Assembly: GCA_038142005.1 (NCBI GenBank)
Contig: JAYQJE010000003.1
Location: 310,001 to 374,000 of the forward strand
Source: SHAN690 sp023262195
Lineage (GTDB): Bacteria; Bacteroidota; Bacteroidia; Flavobacteriales_G; Salibacteraceae
Direction of reading: 5' to 3'
DNA length: 64,000 nt
Part shown: one piece after another, positions 19,329-28,754 of the stretch
How the letters are laid out: each line of letters begins with the position of its first letter
Numbering within the stretch: the first letter of the stretch is position 1
Notes under the pieces: model-generated
Seen by the model: only the letters and a program-made list of their open reading frames with translations
The model's database searches: none
What the model was told of the DNA's origin: nothing
Made by a program: the position numbers and the translations under genes

Positions 19329-19709
19329 ATGGACTCAATTAAAATAGAAGGAACGCCAAAAACTCCAACGGTAAACTTCACAGCGGACAATGGAATATTG
19401 GAAATAAAGGGTAGATCAATCCCTGAAAATGCAGTTGAGTTTTACAAGCCATTGGTAGATTGGATTGGAAACTATGGTGATGCTGCAAAAGAAAACACAG
19501 AGGTGAATGTGCAGCTAGAATACTTCAATACCAGCTCATCGAAATGTATTCTTGACGTGTTTAAAAAGCTCGAGTCTATTAATGGCAAGACTAACATTAC
19601 CATTAAGTGGCATTATGAAGAAGATGATGAAGATATGCTTGAAGCTGGTGAAGACTACCAGGCTATTATCAATATCCCATTTAAGATGATTGAAATGGAG
19701 GAGATGTAA
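19329..19709 (+). CDS. SiaC family regulatory phosphoprotein (DUF1987)
   Basis: A 126-residue acidic protein of the SiaC/DUF1987 family, a STAS-like switch whose phosphorylation state controls partner binding. The conserved segment LEYFNTSSSKCILDVFKKLE contains Thr68, which coincides with the phosphorylated Thr68 reported for Pseudomonas SiaC. The acidic turn HYEEDDEDMLEAGEDY near residue 100 is also typical. It follows the SiaB-like kinase in the same direction and is closed by a strong terminator. Its target here is unknown because no diguanylate cyclase is linked. The frame is intact. Confidence 0.87.
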   Translation: MDSIKIEGTPKTPTVNFTADNGILEIKGRSIPENAVEFYKPLVDWIGNYGDAAKENTEVNVQLEYFNTSSSKCILDVFKKLESINGKTNITIKWHYEEDDEDMLEAGEDYQAIINIPFKMIEMEEM

Positions 19710-19728
19710 AGTCAAACTCTAATCGACA

Positions 19729-19767
19729 AAAAAGGCACCTACTTCAAATGAAATAGGTGCCTTTTTG
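19729..19767 (+). terminator. Intrinsic terminator after the SiaC-like gene
   Basis: AGGCACCTA (19733-19741) pairs perfectly with TAGGTGCCT (19754-19762), preceded by an A-run and followed by a T-run. The A-run lets it also work for the converging minus-strand envelope operon. Confidence 0.85.
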
Positions 19768-19792
19768 TTTGAGAAAGTTCCGTTTTGGCTTT

Positions 19793-20074
19793 TTAGCTTC
19801 CCGATGCTGTTTTAGCCGTGGCAGTCTTCTCCACCTTTTTCGGTTCTACCGCCTTGATGGAAGGCCCCGCCATAGACTCAGGAGCATCCGTTTTAGAATC
19901 AGTTGATGCATTTGCCTTGTCACCACAGCTCTTTTTATTTGATTTTGAGCAACATGCAGGCTTATCCTTAGCACAGCAAGCTTTTTTTGTTTGGCTATGG
20001 TTCATTTCTGCGGTTTGCGCAAACCCTAAGCTAGATATGGCTATACCTGCAGCAAGTAAAATTGATTTTCTCAT
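19793..20074 (-). CDS. Small secreted Cys- and Lys-rich protein
   Basis: A 93-residue protein with a clear signal peptide (MRKSILLAAGIAISSLGFAQ). The mature part has five cysteines within 19 residues (KACCAKDKPACCSKSNKKSC) and then a low-complexity Thr/Lys/Ala tail. The paired cysteines suggest metal or thiolate binding. I recognise no named family. It begins 4 bases after the stop of the large SPOR-domain protein, so it is the last gene of that operon. Confidence 0.65.
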   Translation of the reverse strand: MRKSILLAAGIAISSLGFAQTAEMNHSQTKKACCAKDKPACCSKSNKKSCGDKANASTDSKTDAPESMAGPSIKAVEPKKVEKTATAKTASGS

Positions 20075-20078
20075 TTTG

Positions 20079-22217
20079 TTATCTATTTAATAGTTCAATA
20101 ACTTCTTCAGCGGAAATTATCTGTCCGTTATTTTCTCCAACGACTACCGCCCCTTGAAATCCTTTCGAAAGTAATTCATCTTGATATGATCTCGCATCTT
20201 CGACTGTATTAAACTCTCCAGTTAAATACAACGTTTGTCCATCGCTCAAATCACGTTGATCAATTCGGCCTATCTCCATCATCATGTTGAGCACGTCCGT
20301 GGGTATTTCACCTGAGTAAGAACCAATCTGAACTTTAAACTTAACTGATCCGAAGTTTTTCGACATCTCGGGAGCCCTATCGCCACCAAGAGCTTCACGT
20401 TTACCATCCTGGAATGTGGCTACATGTGAGCCATAGAATCCCTTTTCAATCATGTCAATTTTTCGTGAAGCAGCCTCCTGATAAGAGGTTGACGCTCCTA
20501 CGTAATATCGAGTCAAACCATCCTCGGTGGTAACAACCACTAGATCAGGAATGCCCGTGAAGATATCATTTGATAGCTTATTTGCATAAGCTCCAATTTG
20601 TACGCGGTATACCTTGGCACCACCGAATCTGCTATCGTCCGTTCGCGCTACGCTGCGCTCATCAATTGGTCGATCCAAGGTGTAATCACTTTTATTTAAG
20701 ATTAATCTACCTGATCGTGGTAGTCCTTTGTTTTTAGCAATTGCCTCTTCAACGGAGAGTCCAAGGGCTTTTGTAGCTACAATGTCTTCTTCTAATGTGG
20801 TAATATCTGATTCTTTACCTGAGGCACTCATTTCAACAATACCCACAGTGGCAATGCCTTGTTGCTCCAAATCTAATTTTACCTGAAGTGCTTCTTCAAG
20901 CGTTTTGATACCAGCCATTTCAATGATGGTCTCACCTTCATCTGTTTCTCGCGTGGTCACATTCGGATTACTCAATAATATGTTCGCCACACTATCGCTA
21001 ATAGAGTCCATGCTTGCGATCCTGACTGTATAGCCCTTCGATCTTCTGCGCGTTTTTCTTTCGGAGGTTTCTATGGAGTAGCTGTTGTTGGTGTATTGAG
21101 AATATCTTCCGGAAGCATCTGTCCATTCCAAATAAAGCTCCTCGATAACTTCATCGGTCAATGCGATTCCGTTTGAATCCACAGGAGCCCCCTCTGGAGT
21201 ATCCAACTCAGAGTCCATATAATCTGCGACTCCATCCCCATCACCATCTAATGGGCAGCCTTTATCATCTACCTCAACAGACAATGGTGTATTTGGGCAA
21301 TCATCCAAGAAATCAGGAATACTATCGAGATCTGTGTCATCATTCTCACCAACAGGTAACTCCGGAGTTTCCTCGTGTGGTATTGGAGTGAGATCGTAAG
21401 TAAGTCTGGCGAACGTTTGTAAGAACCTATCTGTTTGTGGATTACCCTGTCGCACAGTCCTAGAACCTGGAGTGATTCCATCGATGTAATCTGTGAATGT
21501 CCAATGATACTCAAGTCCCATTTTGAAACTCATTTTTTCGTTCATGTGCAGGTTAAATCCAGCGCCCACTGGTATTGCAAATGATCGTTCGGCATAATCA
21601 CCAAAACCATCGCGGTTGAGTTCTCGAACATCAGTTTCATAGACATAATCGCGCGTAATCTCAATGGCATTCACAGCATCAACCGCGTTCTCATCAACGT
21701 TTCTGATGGTGCCGTCACTCCAATAGTTATAAGTGTTGCCATAGCTGTCGATCAGGTCTGTCTTTGTCTGAAACTCAAATACTTCAAACCCAAGTGAGAT
21801 GAAAGGCTCAATTTTTCTATCTTGATTAAGCAGATGATCAAAATTGTAGGAGGCTGCCACACCTCCCGCTGTAATGCGACTTTTGAAGTTTAAGTTTCTT
21901 ACTAGTGTCCGCTCATCTGCGAGCAAAGAACCATAGAGCATATAAAAATTCAAATCAAGGAAAGAGTTCACGGATTGTGCTGCATTTACATGAATTGCCG
22001 TTCTGTTCTGAAAAGGATTAAAGTATCCCGGCTGAGCAATAATGTCTCCTTGATAGTTAAGCATGCCTACACCAACGGAAATTTTAGGCCGGATATGCCA
22101 TTGCCTTTCCTGAGGAGCATCAATCGTATCTGTATCCTGTGAGTATAGGGTACCTATTGAAAGAACCAAAACCAACAAGATTTTGATCGGAAGGCTTATG
22201 ACTTGAAAGGCACGCAT
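20079..22217 (-). CDS. Outer-membrane beta-barrel protein with TSP3 repeats and SPOR-like repeats
   Basis: A 712-residue exported protein. Its N-terminal 270 residues look like an outer-membrane barrel (RPKISVGVGMLNYQGDI, then AAQSVNSFLDLNFYMLYG). An Asp-rich thrombospondin type-3 segment follows (DTDLDSIPDFLDDCPNT, then DGDGDGVADYMD). The C-terminal 300 residues contain three related SPOR-like units: GYTVRIASMDSISD, KVYRVQIGAYANKLSND and VKFKVQIGSYSGEIPTD, each followed by a ...A...K.D.L...G pattern. SPOR domains bind denuded peptidoglycan glycan strands, so this protein may tie the outer membrane to the wall. It lies between another SPOR protein and a small Cys-rich protein on one strand. 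Confidence 0.72.
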   Translation of the reverse strand: MRAFQVISLPIKILLVLVLSIGTLYSQDTDTIDAPQERQWHIRPKISVGVGMLNYQGDIIAQPGYFNPFQNRTAIHVNAAQSVNSFLDLNFYMLYGSLLADERTLVRNLNFKSRITAGGVAASYNFDHLLNQDRKIEPFISLGFEVFEFQTKTDLIDSYGNTYNYWSDGTIRNVDENAVDAVNAIEITRDYVYETDVRELNRDGFGDYAERSFAIPVGAGFNLHMNEKMSFKMGLEYHWTFTDYIDGITPGSRTVRQGNPQTDRFLQTFARLTYDLTPIPHEETPELPVGENDDTDLDSIPDFLDDCPNTPLSVEVDDKGCPLDGDGDGVADYMDSELDTPEGAPVDSNGIALTDEVIEELYLEWTDASGRYSQYTNNSYSIETSERKTRRRSKGYTVRIASMDSISDSVANILLSNPNVTTRETDEGETIIEMAGIKTLEEALQVKLDLEQQGIATVGIVEMSASGKESDITTLEEDIVATKALGLSVEEAIAKNKGLPRSGRLILNKSDYTLDRPIDERSVARTDDSRFGGAKVYRVQIGAYANKLSNDIFTGIPDLVVVTTEDGLTRYYVGASTSYQEAASRKIDMIEKGFYGSHVATFQDGKREALGGDRAPEMSKNFGSVKFKVQIGSYSGEIPTDVLNMMMEIGRIDQRDLSDGQTLYLTGEFNTVEDARSYQDELLSKGFQGAVVVGENNGQIISAEEVIELLNR

Positions 22218-22294
22218 TAGGTTAGATACGATACTAAATTAGTCGCTAAAGTAGTGAAAGACGCACCACATACAACGTACCGTACAATTAGTGG

Positions 22295-23766
22295 TTATTT
22301 ATACCACTTTTGATTTGAAATCATGAGGGCTTCTTGAACAGTAATACGCTCGCCACCGTTGTAAGCAGTTACAAATGGCCCCGGGAAGTTATGACGTGCA
22401 GTGACCAAAGCCTCTCGTTTATCACGAGCCTGCTTATAGACATCAAAACCACCAGTGGTATACTTTACCCAACCTTCGTGATTCTCTATACCATAAGGCT
22501 CTTGAAAGGAATATGCTTTTCTTAAATATTGCTCTGAGACAACCTTCTTACCAGCGGCAATTTGGACCTTGTAGGTAACACCGTTATCTGGGTTTGGGAT
22601 TGTAGTAACCGGCTTTTTTGTGGTTTGCGCTACAAGCTGGTCGCCATCACTCTTTGATGCTACCTCCTTTTTAGGCGCTGTCACCTTCACCGGTGTTGAC
22701 TTCTCCACTACCGCTACTTCTTCTTTTACTGTGGCTTTTTCTTCTACCTCTGGCTTAGTTGTGGGTTGATCTTGCTTGGCAGGTGTTTGTGCTACCGCAG
22801 CCACCTCATCAGCTTTAGTATCGCTGTCATCGTTGGCTACATACATTTTTTTTCACTTATGGTTTCACCATTGTCGCCCACTGGAAGTGCAATAAAAGGC
22901 GCTGAACTACTTATTTCTTCTTCAGTATTACCTTCATTGGATGCTAGCGCAGCTGATTCTATTGGCATGTCACCCATCACCGGAACCGTTTTAGTTTCTT
23001 TTTCGTCAAGGAATGAGAAGTTACCCTCAATAGCCATTAATGCATCAGAAATATCAACGTTGGATTTTACACTATAGGCAATTTCCACTGTTTCACCTTC
23101 TGGAACGGACATCCATACAAATTTGGCTTTGTCATCTACTTGACTAAAAACCGCCTTATTGTTTGTAATAACCTCCGCCTCTGCACCAGTAGGCAGGTAT
23201 TCTTCTAATTTTCCAAAACCAGCAATACCCTCTTTTGTGATTGTTACATTGACTTCGTATTCATTATTACCCAAATCGGTAACGCTTCGGTTGGCACTTG
23301 CTATGGCAGGTATTTTTTCCACGACTGGTTCGTCAGAGATCACCTTGATGGGAATATTTGGAATATCATAACTCTTTCTTTCATTTTCCTCCAAGTAGGA
23401 GAATTTACCAGAAATCACGCCCTCAGGGGCCGCCTCACGGCTTGGGATCAAGGCATAGCTAATGGTTATCTCGTTTCTCTCGGGAATAGCCATCCAAATG
23501 AATTTGATTTTACCGTCTGCAAAAGTGAAAGATGCATCGGCTGTTTCTACTGGATGAGCTGTAAACCCTTTTGGCACGTTTTGCTGGAACTTTGCAAAGC
23601 CGAAAATGGACCCTTTACTAATGGTCACATCAATAATGTGAGTAGAGTCAATCACAAATGATGCATCTGTTGGAAGCTTTGTATCAATCTTAATATCGGC
23701 TGGTAAAAGCGCAGTGATAATGATAAAGGATACAATGTTGAAGAGTAAGATTAGTTGCTTAAGCAT
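22295..23766 (-). CDS. Exported protein with tandem duplicated domain and C-terminal SPOR domain (frameshifted)
   Basis: Hydrophobic signal at residues 1-23. Two homologous units follow: THIIDVTISKGSIFGFAKFQ with FIWMAIPERNEITISYAL, and EYEVNVTITKEGIAGFGKLE with FVWMSVPEGETVEIAYSV, each ending in a G.FS.L.E.E strand. After a Lys/Thr/Pro-rich linker comes a SPOR-like domain (VTYKVQIAAGKKVVSEQYLR, then EGWVKYTTGGFDVYKQARD). The two halves are in different frames; one more base in the T8 run at 22846-22853 joins SEKK to MYVANDDSD, giving 490 residues. The first gene of the envelope operon. The duplicated unit is not a domain I can name. Confidence 0.7.
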
Positions 23767-23797
23767 GCGTTCAAGGGAGTTTCTATTCCTTGGAACA

Positions 23798-23805
23798 CAA
23801 ATCTA
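23798..23805 (-). promoter_or_regulatory. Candidate -7 box for the SPOR operon
   Basis: Reads TAGATTTG on the minus strand, matching TAnnTTTG, 32 bases upstream of the first gene of the SPOR operon. No -33 element is obvious. Confidence 0.45.
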
Positions 23806-23868
23806 CCTGAGGCTTGAGGCGTCTAAACTTGGTGAGTTTACAATTACAAACAGAAATCTGTTAATTGA

Positions 23869-24553
23869 CTAGAAATTGGGTTTGATCTCATAGTGTGCAT
23901 AAAAGTCCTTGATGATCGCTACTACCTCATCGGATGTATCACACACGTGAAATAAATCTAAGTCCGACTCACTGATATTACCCGCTTCTAGCATCGAGTT
24001 CTTCAACCAATCTATCAATCCCATCCAAAAATCCTTCCCAACCAAAATAATCGGAAATCGATCTACCTTCTGGGTCTGTATTAGTGTTAGTGCCTCAAAC
24101 AGTTCATCAAGTGTGCCGAAGCCACCAGGAAGGACAACAAATCCTTGAGCATATTTTACAAACATCACCTTTCGCACAAAGAAGTAGTCAAAGTTTATCA
24201 GTTTATCCTTGTCTATATAGGCATTGGACTCCTGTTCAAACGGCAAGTCAATATTTAGCCCTACTGATTTACCGCCACCTGCTTTGTGCTCCTTTGTTGG
24301 CAGCCTCCATGATACCCGGACCACCGCCACTGATCACACCAAAACCATTGGAAGTCAATCTCTCAGCAATCTCTACGGCCAATTCGTAATATTCGCTGCT
24401 TGGTTCTGTACGAGCACTTCCAAAGATGCTTACGCATGGACCAATGCGAGCTAGTTTGTCATAAGCCTCAACAAACTCCGCCATTATTTTAAAGATGGCC
24501 CAAGAGTCATTGGACTTAATCATACTCCATTCTTTGATTGTCATTTTTTCCAT
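23869..24553 (-). CDS. LOG family protein, TIGR00730 type (frameshifted)
   Basis: Member of the LOG/lysine-decarboxylase-like family, Rossmann-fold enzymes that release bases from nucleoside 5'-monophosphates and in some species activate cytokinins. The first part has VSIFGSARTEPSSEYYE and GVISGGGPGIMEAANKGA; the second has SVGLNIDLPFEQESN and the family signature GFVVLPGGFGTLDELFEAL (PGGxGTxxE). The break lies at a T3 run (24293-24295); removing one base gives GAQAGGGKSVGLNI and about 227 residues. The gene starts 2 bases after the stop of the upstream membrane protein gene. ATG 24553 or the in-frame ATG 24544 may be the start. Confidence 0.87.
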
Positions 24554-24555
24554 AA

Positions 24556-24948
24556 TTAAACTTTACTAGCCATAAACGATACAAGCGTATGAATGAGTAT
24601 AGCGAACATCAACTGACTCATAAACTCAAATATGACCAATTGATATAAGTGTCCGCTCATGGCAATATCTCCATACTCGATAATCACAGACTTGAAAACA
24701 AAAATCAAGGCAGCATAAACTAAACACCCAGCAGAGATCGAAGTAAATCCTGTAAACCAAGCATCCCGAAAGTTCTGACTTCTGCTGATTTTTGGTCGAT
24801 AATACAAACTCACGGAAATCGCGCTTGCCAAAGCGATAGCTATCCAACGATACAAAGTGTAATCCACCAACTCGAAATGTAGTTGCAGTGCTAGTGCCGC
24901 AAACATTAAAGCCCCAATAGGAAATCCAATTCTCAATGGTTCGAGCAT
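24556..24948 (-). CDS. Four-helix membrane protein, DUF4199-like
   Basis: From ATG 24948 (MLEPLRIGFPIG) the protein has 130 residues and four hydrophobic segments (about 6-23, 30-47, 63-85 and 98-125), with a cytoplasmic basic loop YYRPKISRSQNFRDAW. This topology and the FRDAWFTGF segment resemble the DUF4199 family of Bacteroidota, but only weakly. A longer frame up to 25023 lacks a membrane or conserved start. It is adjacent to the LOG gene, with 2 bases between stop and start, so they are cotranscribed. No function is known. Confidence 0.6.
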   Translation of the reverse strand: MLEPLRIGFPIGALMFAALALQLHFELVDYTLYRWIAIALASAISVSLYYRPKISRSQNFRDAWFTGFTSISAGCLVYAALIFVFKSVIIEYGDIAMSGHLYQLVIFEFMSQLMFAILIHTLVSFMASKV

Positions 24949-25003
24949 AGAAGCAAAATAACGCATAGAAACATCAGCAAAGCATTTAGATTCAATCAGA
25001 TTA

Positions 25004-25011
25004 TACCTTTG
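25004..25011 (+). promoter_or_regulatory. Candidate -7 box for the propeller lipoprotein gene
   Basis: TACCTTTG, matching TAnnTTTG, 47 bases before the ATG at 25059. No clear -33 box. Confidence 0.4.
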
Positions 25012-25058
25012 AAATACAAACAACTTACCTTCTGCAAAGCAAAACGTCTTTATTTGGA

Positions 25059-26032
25059 ATGAAAGCCTACTCGATCATATTGATTTCAGCACTTACTTGC
25101 ATTGGCTTAGGTTGCGACCGAACGAGTGAGTTTGAAGATATCGAACCACAAGAACTTTCTGACGAGACCAACTACGTTTATTGCTCAGATCAATCGGGTA
25201 GCGCTCAAATATGGATAAGTCGTACAAGTGGAAATAGCCAACTTACACAGTCACCACACATGCAAAGTATTTGGCCTAGAATTTCTCCAGACGGTGCTAG
25301 CGTGTTATTCTATGAAGTAGACTTCGACCAAGATGTTTTGGATCCGAATCTGGCTTCACTTTGTCGGTTAAATATTTCTGATGGCGAAAAAACCATTTTG
25401 ATTGGTCACGATAAGTTTGAGTGGCAAGTTCATGGAAGTGCTAATTGGTCTCATGATGGAAACTCCATTGTTATGACTGCAGTTTCAGATTCAATGACAA
25501 CATCTCAAATTTATATCAGTGATGCTAATGGAGAAAACCCAAGAAGAATATCCAAACGTGATAATGCAGACTATTTTGATCCGATTTTTTCTAGAGATGA
25601 CAACTACATCTTTTGCTCGGTAGTGCCAGAAAGCACGAATAGTATCGAATCAAATACAGAAATATTCAGAATTGATATTGAAAGTGGAGAAGAAAAACGT
25701 ATCACATACAACTCCACAGAAGACTACCATCCATGCGTCAATAGTGAAGAGAACATCTTGGTTTTTGAATCGTTGGTAGATCCTAATTATTTAGGTATGG
25801 GACTTTGGCAATTAAACAAAGTATATCTTTCCGACTCTACTGAAACACCTCTGCTACACTCTAAAATCTGAGCTTTCTACCTAGATTTAAAGATGGAAGT
25901 GATGATATATATTTCGTGAGTCTCGACATTGAAAACCTCACAACCTCAATACATATTACCGATACTAAAGGTAGAGCTCCAGAACCTCTAGTAACCGATG
26001 ACTTTAATTGTATTGGTGTAGATCCATTTTAG
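25059..26032 (+). CDS. TolB-like beta-propeller lipoprotein (frameshifted)
   Basis: Lipoprotein signal ending in the lipobox IGLGC (Cys19), then PD40/TolB-type propeller blades. Examples are YVYCSDQSGSAQIWISR, MQSIWPRISPDGASVLFYE, GSANWSHDGNSIVMTAVS and YFDPIFSRDDNYIFCSVVP, each with the S.DG/DD pattern. The first frame ends at 25871. One extra A in the A4 run (25863-25866) continues it as NLSFLPRFKDGSDDIYFVSL and on to VDPF at TAG 26030-26032, 324 residues. Such proteins in Bacteroidota are surface or periplasmic binders; no ligand can be inferred. Confidence 0.7.
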
Positions 26033-26095
26033 TTCCAATTTGACATATTTTGGTGTACGTTTGATGCTCGTTTTGTAGTAAATACCAAATTGAAT

Positions 26096-26690
26096 ATGAG
26101 TACCATTTTAGCCGACAAGAAAACAGAAGACAAGCCAGATAAAATGAGCGAACAAATGCTTATTGGCAAAAAGTATCTCGACAAGAGAATGGTTTTTCTC
26201 TGGGGTGGTGTTGATGACGACTCGGCAAAACACGTGATCGACCGTCTACTCTATCTTGAAGCTGAGAAACCAGGGGAAGAGATTAAGTTTTACATCAATT
26301 TCTCCGGGAGGATATGTGACCTCTGGAATGGCTATTTATGATACTATGCAACTCATCTCAAGCCCTGTAAGCACCATATGTATGGGGTTGGCGGCATCTA
26401 TGGGTTCAATTCTTTTATCAGGAGGAGCAAAAGGTCATAGGACGATTTTTAATCACGGTAGAGTTATGATTCATCAGCCAAGTTTAGGTGGTTTTCAGGG
26501 TACGGCTAGCGACATTGAAATTCAGACTAATGAAATCGTGAAGACGAAAGAGCTAAGCGCTCAAATTCTAGCTGATAACTGTGGCCAGTCATTCGAAAAA
26601 GTGATGAAAGATTTTAACCGCGATCACTGGCTCAACTCAACCGAAGCTGTAGAGTATGGCATTGTAGACAGCGTTCAGAAAGGATTTTAA
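26096..26690 (+). CDS. clpP: ATP-dependent Clp protease proteolytic subunit (frameshifted)
   Basis: Serine peptidase barrel that degrades proteins fed by ClpX. The catalytic Ser is in GLAASMGSILLSGG, His in RVMIHQPSLGG and Asp in the NRDHWLNSTEAVEYGIVD region. The N-terminal part ends normally at EEIKFYIN. An apparently extra T in the T3 run (26299-26301) shifts the frame; removing it restores YINSPGGYVTSGMAIYDTM and 197 residues, the normal length. ATG 26096 is preferred over the in-frame TTG at 26090. No clpX gene is adjacent in this window. Confidence 0.93.
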
Positions 26691-26701
26691 TTCAGATTTT
26701 T

Positions 26702-27572
26702 TTATCGACTGCCTTCTTTAATGGCGGTATACTTAGTAGAGTTGGCCGGATCAACCGAATCCAATAAGGGTAAAAGTTGGTTTTTTCAGCAGGCTCTGCT
26801 TGTGAAAAGAGTTTGATAATCTCATCATTTTTAGCGGTAAAGAATAGCCTTTGATTGAATGAATTGGGCTCTGCTCTGTGTGATTTTTCGATGAGTTTAA
26901 TTGATTCTAAAACCTTGGCCCTTCCTCGGCTACATTCTCACTCAATTGGTCAAACCCCAAACGATGATATACATAGTATGCTTCTCGCAACGGCCTAAAC
27001 CTATCGTTTAGCTTAAATGATTGCCAACCAGATTGACCACTCGTTTGGGCATTTTGCACAACGCGTTGCGCAAGCTGCCAATATTTTTGACCACCCATGC
27101 TCGAGTAGGTGTCATAATCTGTGGCTAGAATTACATATGCATAGTACCCTAGAACGGATGTGAATTCTGACAAATAGGCATTTTCAGAAAAGTCTAATAC
27201 ATCAAATTGTAAAAACCTAAATCGAACCGCTTCATCTTGATATCTTAATGTGGTTGAGGTATAGGTTGTTCCGAATATTGGTCTAGACGCTGAAACTTGA
27301 ATATCAGCCTCATATTCATCCGTGGAGATTTGTTTGGAGATATTTATGAGGATGGTACAATCAATTCTTTCTGCTGGAGAAAACTTATCTGATGTCCAAC
27401 GCCTATTATTCATGAACTCAAAAACAGAGCGTTGCATCGCTTCAAAAACCGCACGATCGTTTATAGCCACTCTTTCACTGTTCACCTGAACGGAGCAATT
27501 TAACTCTTGAGCCAATGAACTCAAAACCAGAAAGAAAACTAGTGATAAACTAAAACAGTTTTTCCAATTCAT
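26702..27572 (-). CDS. DUF4835 secreted protein (two frameshifts)
   Basis: Conserved Flavobacteriia protein with a signal peptide (MNWKNCFSLSLVFFLVLSSL, cleaved near AQEL). Typical DUF4835 segments are ELNCSVQVNSERV, RPIFGTTYTSTTLRY and YYAYVILATDYDTYSSMGG. Two one-base losses hide the C-terminus: the CCC run at 26919-26921 and the T6 run at 26781-26786. With both restored it reads KVLESIKLIEKSHRAEPNSF, then NQLLPLLDSVDPANSTKYTA and ends in IKEGSR at 26702-26704, total 290 residues. Its start overlaps the 3' end of coaBC by 23 bases, the usual gene order in this group. The function is unknown. Confidence 0.85.
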
Positions 27573-28743
27573 TTATGATATCAATTGCAACGGATTGTTT
27601 CGACTTTAACGGCATTTCTCGTATTTCCGTACTCGAGATAAATGTAACCTTATTTGTATCCGTACCAAAACCCGCACCTGCATCATTCAGCGAGTTTAAA
27701 ACAAGCATATCAAGATTTTTATCGGCTAATTTCTTTTTGCCATTCGCCAGCTCATCATCTGTTTCAAGTGCAAATCCAATGAGCTTTTGGTGCGCTTTCA
27801 GTTCGCCCATGGCTTTGAGAATATCTATGGTAGGCTTCAATGCTATGCTATTCATACCACCACTCTCTTTCTTCTGCTTTGTTTGAAATGGTGTCTGAGG
27901 AGTATAGTCGGCTACTGCCGCAGACATTACAAGAGCATCACAATGCTCAAACCTTTCGTTAACCGCATTAAACATTTCTTGGGCTGTTTGAATATCTACA
28001 CGCTCAATTGAATCAGGAGCTGTAAGGTTTGTAGGGCCAGTAATTAAGGTGACTAAAGCTCCATGAGCATGAGCTGCCTCAGCCAGAGCAAAACCCATTT
28101 TTCCAGAACTGTAATTACCAATAAATCGAACTGGGTCTATTGGCTGATGCGTTGGTCCAGCAGTAATTATGATTCTTTTGTTAGTGAGAGCAATACCATC
28201 TTGAAAATGGTCAGATACCTTACGCACAATTTGTTCCACCTCAGCCATACGACCTTTGCCAATCAAACCACTTGCAAGTTCTCCTTCGTCAGAATCAATT
28301 ATCTGCACCCCATTTGAATTCAGGATTTCAAAATTCTTTTCGGTTGTCCAATGCTTATACATATCCAAATCCATAGCTGGAGCAACGTATATCGGACAAT
28401 TTGCACTTAGGTAAGTGGCGAGTAAGAGATTATCGCAATTCCCTGAGCATAGTTTACTTAATGTACTGGCTGATAATGGGGCAATTAGCATCAGGTCAGC
28501 CCACTTTCCGAGCTCGACATGATTTACCCATTCTCCACTTTCCCTGGATTTGATGAAATCAGAATAAACAGGATTTTTCGAAAGAGTTGCTAGTGTTATT
28601 GGAGTAACGAAATCTTTTGCAGCTTCCGTAAGAATTACCCTTACGTGTGCTCCTTGTTTAACTAGCAAACGAACCAGCATGGCAGACTTATAAGCTGCTA
28701 TGCTGCCAGTAACTCCAAGAAGGATGTGCTTTCCGCTGAGCAC
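27550..28743 (-). CDS. coaBC: Bifunctional phosphopantothenoylcysteine decarboxylase/phosphopantothenate-cysteine ligase
   Basis: Makes 4'-phosphopantetheine for coenzyme A in two steps. The flavin-binding CoaC half (1-185) has GVTGSIAAYKSAML with the active-site His region NHVELGKWADLMLIAP and the PAMDLDMYKHW segment. The CoaB half (190-397) has TAGPTHQPIDPVRFIGNYSS, the ligase signature, and KPTIDILK. Two points differ from the E. coli enzyme: the PxMNxxM motif has Asp for Asn, and the ACG segment that carries the catalytic Cys reads ELASGLIGKGRM. The Asp form is common in Bacteroidota. The gene lies 11 bases after rpoZ, with an intact frame. Confidence 0.95.
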   Translation of the reverse strand: MLSGKHILLGVTGSIAAYKSAMLVRLLVKQGAHVRVILTEAAKDFVTPITLATLSKNPVYSDFIKSRESGEWVNHVELGKWADLMLIAPLSASTLSKLCSGNCDNLLLATYLSANCPIYVAPAMDLDMYKHWTTEKNFEILNSNGVQIIDSDEGELASGLIGKGRMAEVEQIVRKVSDHFQDGIALTNKRIIITAGPTHQPIDPVRFIGNYSSGKMGFALAEAAHAHGALVTLITGPTNLTAPDSIERVDIQTAQEMFNAVNERFEHCDALVMSAAVADYTPQTPFQTKQKKESGGMNSIALKPTIDILKAMGELKAHQKLIGFALETDDELANGKKKLADKNLDMLVLNSLNDAGAGFGTDTNKVTFISSTEIREMPLKSKQSVAIDIINELEKLF

Positions 28744-28754
28744 TTTTTTAATTG

